Shown one piece after another: positions 6,244 to 12,227 of a stretch of 12,227 nt of DNA. Made by a program: the position numbers and the translations under genes. The notes under the pieces were generated by a model. That model did no database searches. It was not told the origin of the DNA and saw only the letters and a program-made list of their open reading frames with translations. Positions within the stretch are counted from its first letter, which is position 1, and the number at the start of each line of letters is the position of its first letter. The DNA is taken from the NCBI GenBank assembly GCA_964469265.1, contig CAYXYF010000044.1, positions 1-12,227 on the forward strand, written 5' to 3'. Source of the DNA: JAEYZS01 sp964469265 (GTDB taxonomy: Bacteria; Bdellovibrionota; Bdellovibrionia; Bdellovibrionales; JAEYZS01).

Positions 6244-7029
6244 TTACCTCAAGCTGTTTAACGACTGTAACATCTGATCTGCCGCTTGAATTGCTTTTGA
6301 ATTCATCTCATAGCTTCTTTGTGCAGAAATCATGTTCACCATTTCTTCAACAATGTTGACGTTGCTGGATTCAAGCTGTCCTTGTGCAATTTGACCTAAA
6401 CCCGCCGCGCCAGGTGCCCCTTGTGTTGGTTGCCCGCTCGCTGGTGTCGGCGCGTAAAGGTTTTTTCCTAGAGATTTAAGGCCTGCTGGATTAATAAAAT
6501 TCACAAGCTCAATGTTTCCGATTGTCTGAGGGTCAGGATTGCCTGCAACGGTAATTTGTACTTGGCCATTCGGATCAATTTGAAGCCCCGTAGTTCCTGG
6601 CGGAATTACAATTTCTGGAATCAGTGCACGACCATTTTTATCTACAATTCTTCCATTAGGATCTTTCTGAAAAGCTCCATCTCTTGTGTAAGCGATTTGC
6701 CCATCCTCTGTTTGTACGGGAAAAAAGCCTGTCCCCTCGATCATAAGATCTAGGGCTTTGTTCGTAGTTTTTGCACTTCCCACATCAAAGTTTTTTTGAA
6801 TTGAAGCCGTTTTCACTCCCATACCTGTCTGCACCCCACTTGGAGATACTGCATTCAAGCCTGTTTGAGCGCCAGGTTCTTTGATATTTTGATATAAGAG
6901 ATCTTCAAACTCAGCTCGTGATCTTTTAAACCCATGAGTATTCACGTTGGCTATGTTGTTTGATATGGTATCCATGTTTGTTTGTTGAGCCTGCATTCCT
7001 GTTGCAGCTGTATTTAAAGACTTAAACAT
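6244..7029 (-). CDS. flgG: FlgG, flagellar distal rod protein
   Basis: FlgG builds the distal rod that crosses the periplasm to the L-ring. The 261-residue protein has the N-terminal rod signature (MFKSLNTAATGMQAQQTNMD, then ISNNIANVNTHGFKRSRAEF). The FlgG-type segment FEDLLYQNIKEPGAQTG follows, then the central LMIEGTGFFPVQTEDGQIAY and TRDGAFQ motifs, and the C-terminal SNVNIVEEMVNMISAQRSYE and NSKAIQAADQMLQ. The length is typical. AAGGGG is a good Shine-Dalgarno before ATG, 10 nt after flgF. Like other rod proteins it has no Sec signal and is exported by the flagellar type III system. Its FlgG-specific segment distinguishes it from FlgF upstream. Confidence 0.97.
   Translation of the reverse strand: MFKSLNTAATGMQAQQTNMDTISNNIANVNTHGFKRSRAEFEDLLYQNIKEPGAQTGLNAVSPSGVQTGMGVKTASIQKNFDVGSAKTTNKALDLMIEGTGFFPVQTEDGQIAYTRDGAFQKDPNGRIVDKNGRALIPEIVIPPGTTGLQIDPNGQVQITVAGNPDPQTIGNIELVNFINPAGLKSLGKNLYAPTPASGQPTQGAPGAAGLGQIAQGQLESSNVNIVEEMVNMISAQRSYEMNSKAIQAADQMLQSLNSLR
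6246..6250 (-). promoter_or_regulatory. flgA: Shine-Dalgarno that fixes the TTG start of flgA
   Basis: Minus-strand GAGGT overlaps the final Arg and stop codons of flgG (AGG TAA) and lies five bases before TTG at 6238-6240. It is the reason for choosing the TTG start. The first in-frame ATG, at Met14, would cut off the charged part of the signal peptide. Confidence 0.7.
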
Positions 7030-7039
7030 TTAACACCCC

Positions 7040-7834
7040 TTATCTCAGTTGTGGAACTGAGTTCACTAGTTTCTCATCCATTTCATCAAAGGCTTTAATT
7101 GCTTTTTGTGTGCTTTCAAAAGCTCTCGTCGTCGCGATCATGTCTGTCATTTCTTTTACAATATTGACGTTACTTCCCTCGAGAGCACCTTGATGAACTT
7201 TTACATTTGGATTGCGAACAACCACTGGATTCATATTGTCTTTTAATCCGTACAAAGAGCCGCCGCCTTTTCGTAAAGCTTGCATTGGCTCAACAGCCAC
7301 AATTGATAGACGGCCTACGTTCTCATTGTTTTGGAAAATGGTTCCATCGTTTGTGATGTTGACGCTTCCACCAGCTTGAAGAGTCAGCGTACTTCCACCT
7401 TCTAATAGGACGGGATGACCTTCCTTGGTCACTAGAGTTCCCTGACCGTTGAGAGTCAAAGCTCCATTTCGAGTCATTCGAGGCCCCACCTGTGTTTGAA
7501 CTTCTAAAAATCCATTACCTTCAATTGCAATATCGAGTGCACCACCAGTTGGCTTGATCGGGCCTTGAGAAAAGTCTGTGAACGTGCCCGCCGTATCGAC
7601 GAAAGATTTGTCACCACCCGCAAGATCATAAAAGCTTTCAATGCTTGCTGTGACACGAGGAACATTGTTTGCGTTAGGCGGTTTTTCGTGAGCAGTTAAA
7701 TATTCTTTGAAAACCTGTTGATCTTTTTTGAATCCAGCAGTCCCGACGTTTGCAAGGTTGTTTGCAATCGTATCCATTTTTTGCGTTTGTGCAATTGCTC
7801 CTGATACTGCTGTGTAAATCCCTTTACTGCTCAT
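7040..7834 (-). CDS. flgF: FlgF, flagellar proximal rod protein
   Basis: FlgF is a proximal rod subunit. The chosen start gives 264 residues beginning MSSKGIYTAVSGAIAQTQKM, directly followed by DTIANNLANVGTAGFKKDQQ. The centre has ALDIAIEGNGFLEVQTQVG and the end SNVNIVKEMTDMIATTRAFE, which are FlgF/FlgG family motifs. It lacks the FlgG-specific segment. The reading frame stays open for another 108 codons upstream, but that extension has no family similarity, crosses the sigma-54 promoter and overlaps the divergent gene. ATG at 7832-7834 has AGGAG four bases upstream and is the right start. It is the first gene of the rod/ring operon, with a predicted leader of about 15 nt. Confidence 0.95.
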   Translation of the reverse strand: MSSKGIYTAVSGAIAQTQKMDTIANNLANVGTAGFKKDQQVFKEYLTAHEKPPNANNVPRVTASIESFYDLAGGDKSFVDTAGTFTDFSQGPIKPTGGALDIAIEGNGFLEVQTQVGPRMTRNGALTLNGQGTLVTKEGHPVLLEGGSTLTLQAGGSVNITNDGTIFQNNENVGRLSIVAVEPMQALRKGGGSLYGLKDNMNPVVVRNPNVKVHQGALEGSNVNIVKEMTDMIATTRAFESTQKAIKAFDEMDEKLVNSVPQLR

Positions 7835-7859
7835 ATAACTCCTGCCTACGGTAAAATAG

Positions 7860-7875
7860 AGCAAGTCACATGCCA
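7860..7875 (-). promoter_or_regulatory. Sigma-54 (RpoN) -24/-12 promoter of the flgF operon
   Basis: The minus strand reads TGGCATG-TGAC-TTGCT: GG and GC separated by exactly 10 bp, with the TGGCAYR-N4-TTGCW consensus fully satisfied. The predicted start is about 7849, 15 nt before the flgF ATG, and the leader contains the AGGAG Shine-Dalgarno. Sigma-54 control of rod, ring and hook genes is well known in bacteria with FlrC/FleQ/FlgR-type activators. No activator gene is in the window. Confidence 0.8.
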
Positions 7876-7983
7876 TACTAGACAAACGTTGGAGATTCTT
7901 TCTTTTGCAAACTTTTGTTTCTTTCAAATGCAACAAATACGATCTTAAGTTCCCAACAGATGGCCACCCAGATTTTGGGCGAG

Positions 7984-8014
7984 AGTCAATTTTTTGTCGT
8001 TTGTCAAAGAACGA
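7984..8014 (-). promoter_or_regulatory. Possible IHF-like site and activator dyad upstream of the sigma-54 promoter
   Basis: The plus strand AGTCAATTTTTTG (7984-7996) matches the IHF consensus WATCAANNNNTTR except for one base. It abuts the dyad TCGTT-N8-AACGA (7997-8014). Both lie about 110-165 bp upstream of the predicted flgF start, where enhancer-binding proteins usually bind. Both elements are short in AT-rich DNA, so confidence is low. They also overlap the promoter region of the divergent gene. Confidence 0.2.
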
Positions 8015-8060
8015 TGTCTTAAAATATCGCACAAATTTTAAGCTGGTACTACGTCCGTAA

Positions 8061-9071
8061 ATGCTTTGCAGACTCGACGGATGGAAAAACCACAAACATA
8101 ATATACAAATGCAGATACTTTTCATCTTATGCGCACTCATCACTTTTTCGCTAAGCACTCAGAATGCTAAAGCTAGCGTGAATAAAAACGAAACTAAAAA
8201 ATCAAACGCGTTTATTTATACAAGACCCAATCTGAAAACAATTGCAGAGACCCCCGCCAAGCCCGCTAAGGCAAGTGTATCTGGCGAATACTTAGTTTTT
8301 GATATTCCGATTACGTACAACGATCAGGTTAAATATTGGATCAAGTACTTTCAAACCCGGGGTAAAAAAAACTTCTCAATATGGCTTGAACGTTCACAAA
8401 GATATGTGCCGAGAATTCAAAAAGTCTTTAAAGAAAAAGGCCTTCCCACTGATCTTGCCTACCTTGCAATGATTGAAAGTGGATTCTCTGCAAAAGCCGT
8501 CTCTTCTGCGCAGGCCGTAGGATACTGGCAGTTTATTGCACCAACTGCAAAGCGATATGGCTTGAAAGTAAATTGGTGGCTTGATGAACGCCGTGATATC
8601 CACAAGAGTACAAGTGCGGCGGCAAGATACCTCTCTGACATGAACAATATGTTTAACTCCTGGTACCTCACAGCGGCGGGATATAATACTGGCGAGAATC
8701 GTATTAAGAGACTGATTAAAAGACACAATTCAAAAAGTTTTTGGGATATTTCTGAGAGCTTAGTTCAAGAAACTAAGGACTACGTACCAAAACTTATTGC
8801 AGCCATTCTTATTGCAAAGGCTCCAAGCCTCTATGGCTTTCGTGATCTTAAATACAAAGATCCAGTTGAATACGAATTCTTTTGGGCACCCGGCGGAACG
8901 AACTTAAAAGAACTCGCAAAGTCCTTAAACTATCCAGTAAAGGATCTAAAATATCTTAACCCAGAGCTAGTAAAGGGATTCATCCCTGACCACGTAGCGG
9001 GCCACAAAATCAAAATTCCAAAAGGCTCTTTAGCAAAAGTCTCCGCCTATTTTAAGAACCGCTACCAGTAG
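8061..9071 (+). CDS. mltD: MltD-like lytic transglycosylase with C-terminal LysM-like domain
   Basis: The enzyme cleaves the MurNAc-GlcNAc bond of peptidoglycan in the periplasm. Residues 130-250 form a goose-lysozyme-type SLT domain: catalytic Glu139 in AMIESGFSAKAVSSAQAVGY, WQFIAPTAKRYGL, the AAGYNTGENRI motif (205-215), and ETKDYVPK (237-244), all typical of the MltD branch. Residues about 277-323 (TNLKELAKSLNYPVKDLKYL, NP, ending HKIKIPKG) look like one LysM-like wall-binding unit. At 336 residues it is shorter than E. coli MltD. A signal peptide ends at NAKA (35-38). The ATG at 8061 directly follows an in-frame stop and gives a basic n-region; ATG at 8109 would give an n-region without charge. 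No clear Shine-Dalgarno precedes either start, so the start is uncertain. It is transcribed divergently from flgF with a 226-bp shared control region, and may open the wall for the rod, since FlgJ here lacks an active hydrolase. Confidence 0.87.
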   Translation: MLCRLDGWKNHKHNIQMQILFILCALITFSLSTQNAKASVNKNETKKSNAFIYTRPNLKTIAETPAKPAKASVSGEYLVFDIPITYNDQVKYWIKYFQTRGKKNFSIWLERSQRYVPRIQKVFKEKGLPTDLAYLAMIESGFSAKAVSSAQAVGYWQFIAPTAKRYGLKVNWWLDERRDIHKSTSAAARYLSDMNNMFNSWYLTAAGYNTGENRIKRLIKRHNSKSFWDISESLVQETKDYVPKLIAAILIAKAPSLYGFRDLKYKDPVEYEFFWAPGGTNLKELAKSLNYPVKDLKYLNPELVKGFIPDHVAGHKIKIPKGSLAKVSAYFKNRYQ

Positions 9072-9148
9072 GTACGCTTTGGGGCATCAGCTGCACGGTA
9101 GGTTAATTTTCGATTGTGATCTTAGGTCTAGCAAGAATGAGTAATTCG

Positions 9149-9178
9149 TTTACTCTTTCACTCTTACGAACGTAAAAT
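9149..9178 (+). promoter_or_regulatory. Candidate promoter for the outer-membrane protein gene
   Basis: TTTACT (9149-9154) and TAAAAT (9173-9178) are 18 bp apart, with four and five matches to the sigma-70 consensus. The spacer contains tandem ACTCTT repeats, and TTCGT/ACGAA inverted arms (9145-9149 and 9166-9170) flank it, suggesting a regulator site. The predicted leader is about 31 nt and includes the AAGGAG Shine-Dalgarno at 9205-9210. The rest of the 144-bp gap shows nothing clear. Confidence 0.4.
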
Positions 9179-9215
9179 TTAGCTTCACAGGAAAATAGTT
9201 TCTTAAGGAGAAAAA

Positions 9216-10061
9216 ATGCGAAAATTACTTACAACAGCACTTGTGTTTGCATCAATGACGGCAGCAACGAATGCATTTGCTCAAACTGAAAACAGTGAGT
9301 TCTTCTGGCAGGCGGAAGAAGGAAGAACCTACATTATTCCCGCTTTATCCCTAGTAAATGGTGAAGTAAAAAGAGGAGCCACTACTCTAGACATTTCTTC
9401 AACCACCCTAGGTGCTGGTATTGAGCACGGCCTAACTACTAATGTTTCACTCCATGGTCAACTTTCGTACTCTAGCGGTAAAAAAAAGTCAGGAGTTAAT
9501 TCTATGGACCTCAACGGCTTAAACGACGTTCTGGTAGGAGCTAAGGTTACCAGAGCACTAGGCAATGGAAATGTGAAGTACGGAGCTATAGCAAATCTAA
9601 GTCTCGAAAAGCAAGAATTTGAAGCTAACGGAGACAGTAACTCTGCCACTGGCCAACATTATGTCGCGCCCTATTTAGGCTACGAATTTAGTGTTAACAC
9701 TATGAAATTGGGAGCAAAAGCCTCTTATGAAATCAACATCGGAGATAGAAAAGCCACGGTTGCAGGAACTGACGACAACTCCTCTGGGGGCGAGGCACTC
9801 GCGGCTGAACTATTCGCAGAAAATAATTATGGATCCCACACGTTTGGAGTAAACCTAGCATACATCTCTTACACCGATAGAAAGTATGACGACGGCACAG
9901 TATCGGAAGGTGATAATGATTGGGGCGCACGACTCTATAGTAACTTTAAACTCAATGACACGACCGATCTAGGGGCACATCTAGCTTATCTGAATCTTGA
10001 TGACAAAGACCTCACAGGGTCAGTACTTAACGCTCTAGTTCAGCTTCGTATCGCTCTTTAG
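9216..10061 (+). CDS. Outer-membrane beta-barrel protein, function unknown
   Basis: The 281-residue precursor has a textbook signal peptide (MRKLLTTALVFASMTAATNA, then FA; cleavage about residue 22). The mature part is a run of alternating amphipathic strands rich in Gly, Asn, Tyr and Ser: LGAGIEHGLTTNVSLHGQLS, VLVGAKVTRALGNGNVKYGA, YVAPYLGYEFSVNTMKLGAK, FGVNLAYISYTDRKY, WGARLYSNFKLNDTTDLGAH, ending LNALVQLRIAL. This is a porin-like barrel of roughly 10-12 strands without a plug or peptidoglycan-binding domain. The last residue is Leu rather than Phe, a mild deviation from the usual beta-signal. AAGGAG five bases before ATG is a strong Shine-Dalgarno, and a long hairpin follows the stop, so it is probably a well-expressed single-gene unit. 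I cannot assign a substrate. Confidence 0.82.
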   Translation: MRKLLTTALVFASMTAATNAFAQTENSEFFWQAEEGRTYIIPALSLVNGEVKRGATTLDISSTTLGAGIEHGLTTNVSLHGQLSYSSGKKKSGVNSMDLNGLNDVLVGAKVTRALGNGNVKYGAIANLSLEKQEFEANGDSNSATGQHYVAPYLGYEFSVNTMKLGAKASYEINIGDRKATVAGTDDNSSGGEALAAELFAENNYGSHTFGVNLAYISYTDRKYDDGTVSEGDNDWGARLYSNFKLNDTTDLGAHLAYLNLDDKDLTGSVLNALVQLRIAL

Positions 10062-10073
10062 GAGTAACGCAGT

Positions 10074-10112
10074 ATTGCTACAAAAAGGTACGGCGTACCC
10101 TTTTGTAGCAAT
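10074..10112 (+). terminator. Long near-perfect hairpin after the outer-membrane protein gene
   Basis: Starting 12 nt after the stop codon, an 18-bp stem (ATTGCTACAAAA, A, GGTAC paired with GTACC, C, TTTTGTAGCAAT) closes on a GGC loop with a single A-C mismatch. No T-run follows on the plus strand, so it is not a canonical Rho-independent terminator. It may act as a 3' stabiliser or partial terminator, or reduce read-through into the next gene, which starts 30 nt further on. Confidence 0.5.
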
Positions 10113-10141
10113 TGGGCGCCTTAGGAATTATCATTTGGGTT

Positions 10142-11323
10142 ATGGCGCTGATTGTTCAGAAGTATGGCGGGAACCTTTTATCGACACCTGACAAGGTTCT
10201 CGCTGTTGCAAACAAAATTAAAAATCTTGTCGATCGTGGCAACCAAGTGGTTGCGGTTGTTAGTGCCATGGGCAAAACAACCGATGATTTGATCGGTCTT
10301 GCATACAAAGTTTCAAACAAACCCATCCGCCGTGAACTTGATATGCTCTTAAGCGTTGGTGAGCGCATTTCCATGTCGCTTCTCTCGATGGCATTAAACG
10401 ACTTAAAAGTAGCTGCGAAAAGTTTTACAGGCAGCCAATCAGGCATTTTAACTGAAAGCGACCACACCCAAGCCAGAATCTATGACGTAAAACCCTTTCG
10501 AATTGAAGGCGAACTTGCAAAAAACAATGTCGTCATCATCGCGGGCTTTCAGGGCGTCTCTCATATGGAAAAAGAAATCACGACATTGGGTCGCGGCGGA
10601 ACCGATACTACAGCAGTCGCCATGGCTTATGCACTTAAAGCCGACAAGTGTGAAATCATAAAGGAAGTCGGCGGAATTTACTCTGCAGATCCGAGCCAAG
10701 TCTCTTCGGCAAAAAGATATGCTGAACTCAATTATGAAACAGCTCTTGAAGCCACATACTGGGGAGCAAAAATTTTGCACTTCAGAGCAGTGGAATTAGC
10801 TAAACGATTAAATATTCCACTAGAGATAAAACACTTTGAAGATCCCACGATCACAACAACCATTCACGGAGAAATTAAAATGTTAGAGAACCAAAAGCTC
10901 CTGACGGTCTCGTCCATCAAAAACATTGCTGTTTGCGAATTTGCAACAGACTTAAAGTCGGCGCTTACAAATATTGAAACCGTCTTAAAAAAGAATTCTC
11001 TTCCATGGCCGCAGATTCTTGCCACCGAAACAGAAAAAAACTTTACAAGACTTTACATTTCCTCTAGCGACGAATCATTAAAAGTCGTAATGGGCGCTAT
11101 TAAAGAGACTCCAAATTTCAAATCCTGTGACGATCAGTTCTCGACGGTCACTGCAACCTGCTATGGCAGTACGAGCACAGACTTAGGACTAAAACTCCTC
11201 CAGACACTCGAAAAAGTAAATATTACGCCAGAAAAAATATTCTACACACCTCAAAGCATTTCAGTTCTGGTTCCCATCGCCCACCGCGAAGAAGCTCAGA
11301 AGGCCTTCCACAACCTAATCTAA
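10142..11323 (+). CDS. lysC: Aspartokinase (divergent)
   Basis: Aspartokinase phosphorylates aspartate, the first step to Lys, Thr, Met and diaminopimelate. The 393-residue product has the amino-acid-kinase fold with KYGG (7-10), SAMGKTTDDL (41-50), LLSVGERIS with Glu74, SFTGSQSGILTESDHTQARI (94-113), AGFQGV, TTLGRGGTDTTAVAMA (147-161) and WGAKILHFRAVELAKRLNIP (207-226). The C-terminal 140 residues form two weak ACT-like domains ending ISVLVPIAHREEAQKAFHNL. Unusual changes: KxGGTSV is KYGGNLL, the nucleotide-side TDVDGxYTADPR is KEVGGIYSADPS, and HPR is HFR. Catalytic Lys7, Glu74 and Arg151 remain. ATG at 10142 gives the family-standard MALIVQKYGG start; the open frame upstream lies in the preceding hairpin. 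No good Shine-Dalgarno is visible. It could be a specialised or poorly active paralogue. Confidence 0.87.
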   Translation: MALIVQKYGGNLLSTPDKVLAVANKIKNLVDRGNQVVAVVSAMGKTTDDLIGLAYKVSNKPIRRELDMLLSVGERISMSLLSMALNDLKVAAKSFTGSQSGILTESDHTQARIYDVKPFRIEGELAKNNVVIIAGFQGVSHMEKEITTLGRGGTDTTAVAMAYALKADKCEIIKEVGGIYSADPSQVSSAKRYAELNYETALEATYWGAKILHFRAVELAKRLNIPLEIKHFEDPTITTTIHGEIKMLENQKLLTVSSIKNIAVCEFATDLKSALTNIETVLKKNSLPWPQILATETEKNFTRLYISSSDESLKVVMGAIKETPNFKSCDDQFSTVTATCYGSTSTDLGLKLLQTLEKVNITPEKIFYTPQSISVLVPIAHREEAQKAFHNLI

Positions 11324-11345
11324 AGGTTCGCTCTCTATATATTGT

Positions 11346-11375
11346 TTGACCGCCAACGAATAGACGTCAGATAAT
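11346..11375 (+). promoter_or_regulatory. Candidate sigma-70 promoter giving a near-leaderless transcript
   Basis: TTGACC (11346-11351) and GATAAT (11370-11375), 18 bp apart, each match five of six consensus bases. Transcription would begin about 11381-11383, practically at the ATG of the next gene, which lacks a Shine-Dalgarno. The promoter and the missing ribosome site support each other. Confidence 0.5.
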
Positions 11376-11382
11376 CACGAAG

Positions 11383-11919
11383 ATGGTAAAGATCTTTTCA
11401 GCACTAATTATAGTAGGTTTTGTGTTAACTGGTAACCCCACTTATGCTTTCACAAAAAATAAACCTAATAAAAAAGGACAAAACCAGTTACAACGACAAC
11501 CGAAACCAAAAAAAGTCGAAGCCTTTAACCAAGAGAATCTTGAAGAACGCTCAAGGATCGCCGATCTTCTTGCCATTCCAGCAGGTGGAGTAATTGGTTT
11601 TGGTTTAGGGCATGGTCTGCAAGGAAGGTATCGGTCCACGGGATGGGTATATTCACTTGTTGATGTTGTAGCACTGGGGTTTATTGCATCTACGATGGGA
11701 AGCTGTCGACCTGGAGATCAATCCTGTGATGATAGACAAGATCAACAGCGCGATATAAACCTAACGTTATTTTATGGGTCTCGTTTAGTGCAGTTTTTGG
11801 ATTTGAGCTATTTTTATTCTCAACAAACATATGCCCAGCATAGAAGGCAAAAAGAATTTTACTTTGCGGTCGTACCAACTAAAACATCTCTTCATGCCAA
11901 TATCAGTTGGTCTTTTTAA
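11383..11919 (+). CDS. Small exported envelope protein, unknown function
   Basis: I do not recognise a named gene. The 178-residue product starts with a signal peptide (MVKIFSALIIVGFVLTGNPT, cleavage near TYA at 20-22), followed by a Lys/Gln/Pro-rich linker (25-48). A Gly-rich hydrophobic segment follows (IPAGGVIGFGLGHGLQGRYR, 65-84), then VYSLVDVVALGFIASTM (89-105), a Cys108/Cys115 pair in CRPGDQSC, and LTLFYGSRLVQFLDLSYFY. It ends SLHANISWSF, with a terminal Phe as in outer-membrane beta-signals. The GFGLGH-xxQGRY pattern with hydrophobic helices recalls P13-like small membrane proteins of spirochaetes; this is only resemblance. No Shine-Dalgarno is visible, and a promoter ends just before the ATG. 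Its stop codon overlaps that of the convergent methyltransferase gene. Confidence 0.7.
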   Translation: MVKIFSALIIVGFVLTGNPTYAFTKNKPNKKGQNQLQRQPKPKKVEAFNQENLEERSRIADLLAIPAGGVIGFGLGHGLQGRYRSTGWVYSLVDVVALGFIASTMGSCRPGDQSCDDRQDQQRDINLTLFYGSRLVQFLDLSYFYSQQTYAQHRRQKEFYFAVVPTKTSLHANISWSF

Positions 11920-12227
11920 GAAAAATAAATCTCTGGATTATCGACAGTGCGAAGGAAGTAATCTGCGACAAGATACTCTTGCTCTTCTGCGCTGAGGTTA
12001 CCATGATGACCTAGTCTTTTCATTCGATCTTGGTAGATATGATAAAACGAGATTGCAGCTGCAACAGAGATATTAAAACTCTCAGCAAATCCTTGCATCG
12101 GAATAATACAGCGGGCATCGGACATCTCCAGAATTTCTTTTGAAACCCCATCCTTTTCATTTCCCAAAACGATAGCTGTCCTTTTTGAAAAGTCGATATC
12201 GCCAATTGGAACTGCAGTTTCATCAAG
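11916..12227 (-). CDS. trmH: TrmH/SpoU-family RNA 2'-O-methyltransferase, C-terminal part
   Basis: SPOUT enzymes of this family transfer a methyl group from S-adenosylmethionine to a ribose 2'-OH; TrmH does so at G18 of tRNA. Only the last 103 codons are in the window; the gene runs off the right edge. Reading from the edge the frame begins LDETAVPIGDIDFSKRTAIV. It contains motif 2 (VLGNEKDGVS) and motif 3 (CIIPMQGFAESFNISVAAAI), which form the trefoil-knot cofactor site and dimer interface. A helical C-terminal tail (QDRMKRLGHHGNLSAEEQEY) resembles the tail of TrmH more than that of RlmB or TrmL. The shorter ATG- or TTG-initiated frames inside are not the true start. Family assignment is firm; the exact RNA target is not. 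Confidence 0.85.
   Translation of the reverse strand, partial: LDETAVPIGDIDFSKRTAIVLGNEKDGVSKEILEMSDARCIIPMQGFAESFNISVAAAISFYHIYQDRMKRLGHHGNLSAEEQEYLVADYFLRTVDNPEIYFS

Noticed and set aside
7835..8158. 108-codon N-terminal extension of flgF
   Set aside because: It has no family similarity, spans the sigma-54 promoter and overlaps the divergent gene; the MSSKGIYTAVSGA start has a Shine-Dalgarno.
9081..9095. GG-N10-GC pattern after the transglycosylase gene resembling a second sigma-54 site
   Set aside because: Only TGG and TGCA fit; the rest of the -24 box is wrong and the leader to the next gene would exceed 100 nt.
1..12227. CRISPR arrays, tRNA or rRNA genes, insertion sequences, attachment sites
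   Set aside because: None seen: no regularly spaced repeats, no transposase or integrase frame, no tRNA cloverleaf noticed by eye.

Overview
The window is about 9 kb of flagellar rod, ring and filament-junction genes on the minus strand, followed by plus-strand housekeeping and envelope genes. AT-rich DNA, the order flgF-flgG-flgA-flgH-flgI-flgJ-flgM-flgN-flgK, a neighbouring MltD-like transglycosylase and small envelope proteins suggest a motile Gram-negative bacterium. A low-GC relative of Bdellovibrio (Bdellovibrionota) is my best guess. That is inferred from gene order and protein style, not from a marker gene.

Layout: the flagellar operon reads leftward from an excellent sigma-54-type promoter at 7860-7875. 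It encodes FlgF (proximal rod), FlgG (distal rod), FlgA (P-ring chaperone), FlgH (L-ring lipoprotein) and FlgI (P-ring). After a structured 251-bp gap come FlgJ (rod cap), FlgM (anti-sigma-28), FlgN (chaperone) and FlgK (hook-filament junction). flgM appears to have its own extended -10 promoter. Going rightward from 8061 are a lytic transglycosylase, a beta-barrel outer-membrane protein ending in a long hairpin, a divergent aspartokinase and a small exported protein. The window ends inside a leftward TrmH-type tRNA methyltransferase gene.

Three features go beyond routine annotation. (1) The flgI-flgJ gap, read on the minus strand, carries 11 GGA triplets against one TCC. Two perfect hairpins present hexaloops of the form ANGGAN, the CsrA/RsmA/RsmE recognition element, and further hairpins also carry GGA in the loop. 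A long-range stem and a run of seven T follow. This looks like a CsrA-binding (sponge or attenuator) RNA embedded in the flagellar operon. (2) The flgK leader has two GGA-loop hairpins, one placing GGA on the start codon, so flgK is a plausible CsrA target. (3) A 26-codon membrane-peptide ORF is fitted exactly between flgH and flgI, with ATGA stop/start overlaps at both ends and its own Shine-Dalgarno.

Working model: sigma-54 starts rod and ring synthesis, FlgM release marks completion of the hook-basal body, and a CsrA layer gates late proteins such as FlgK. FlgJ lacks a working peptidoglycan hydrolase domain, so the divergent lytic transglycosylase may open the wall for the rod. The regulatory parts of this model are inference.
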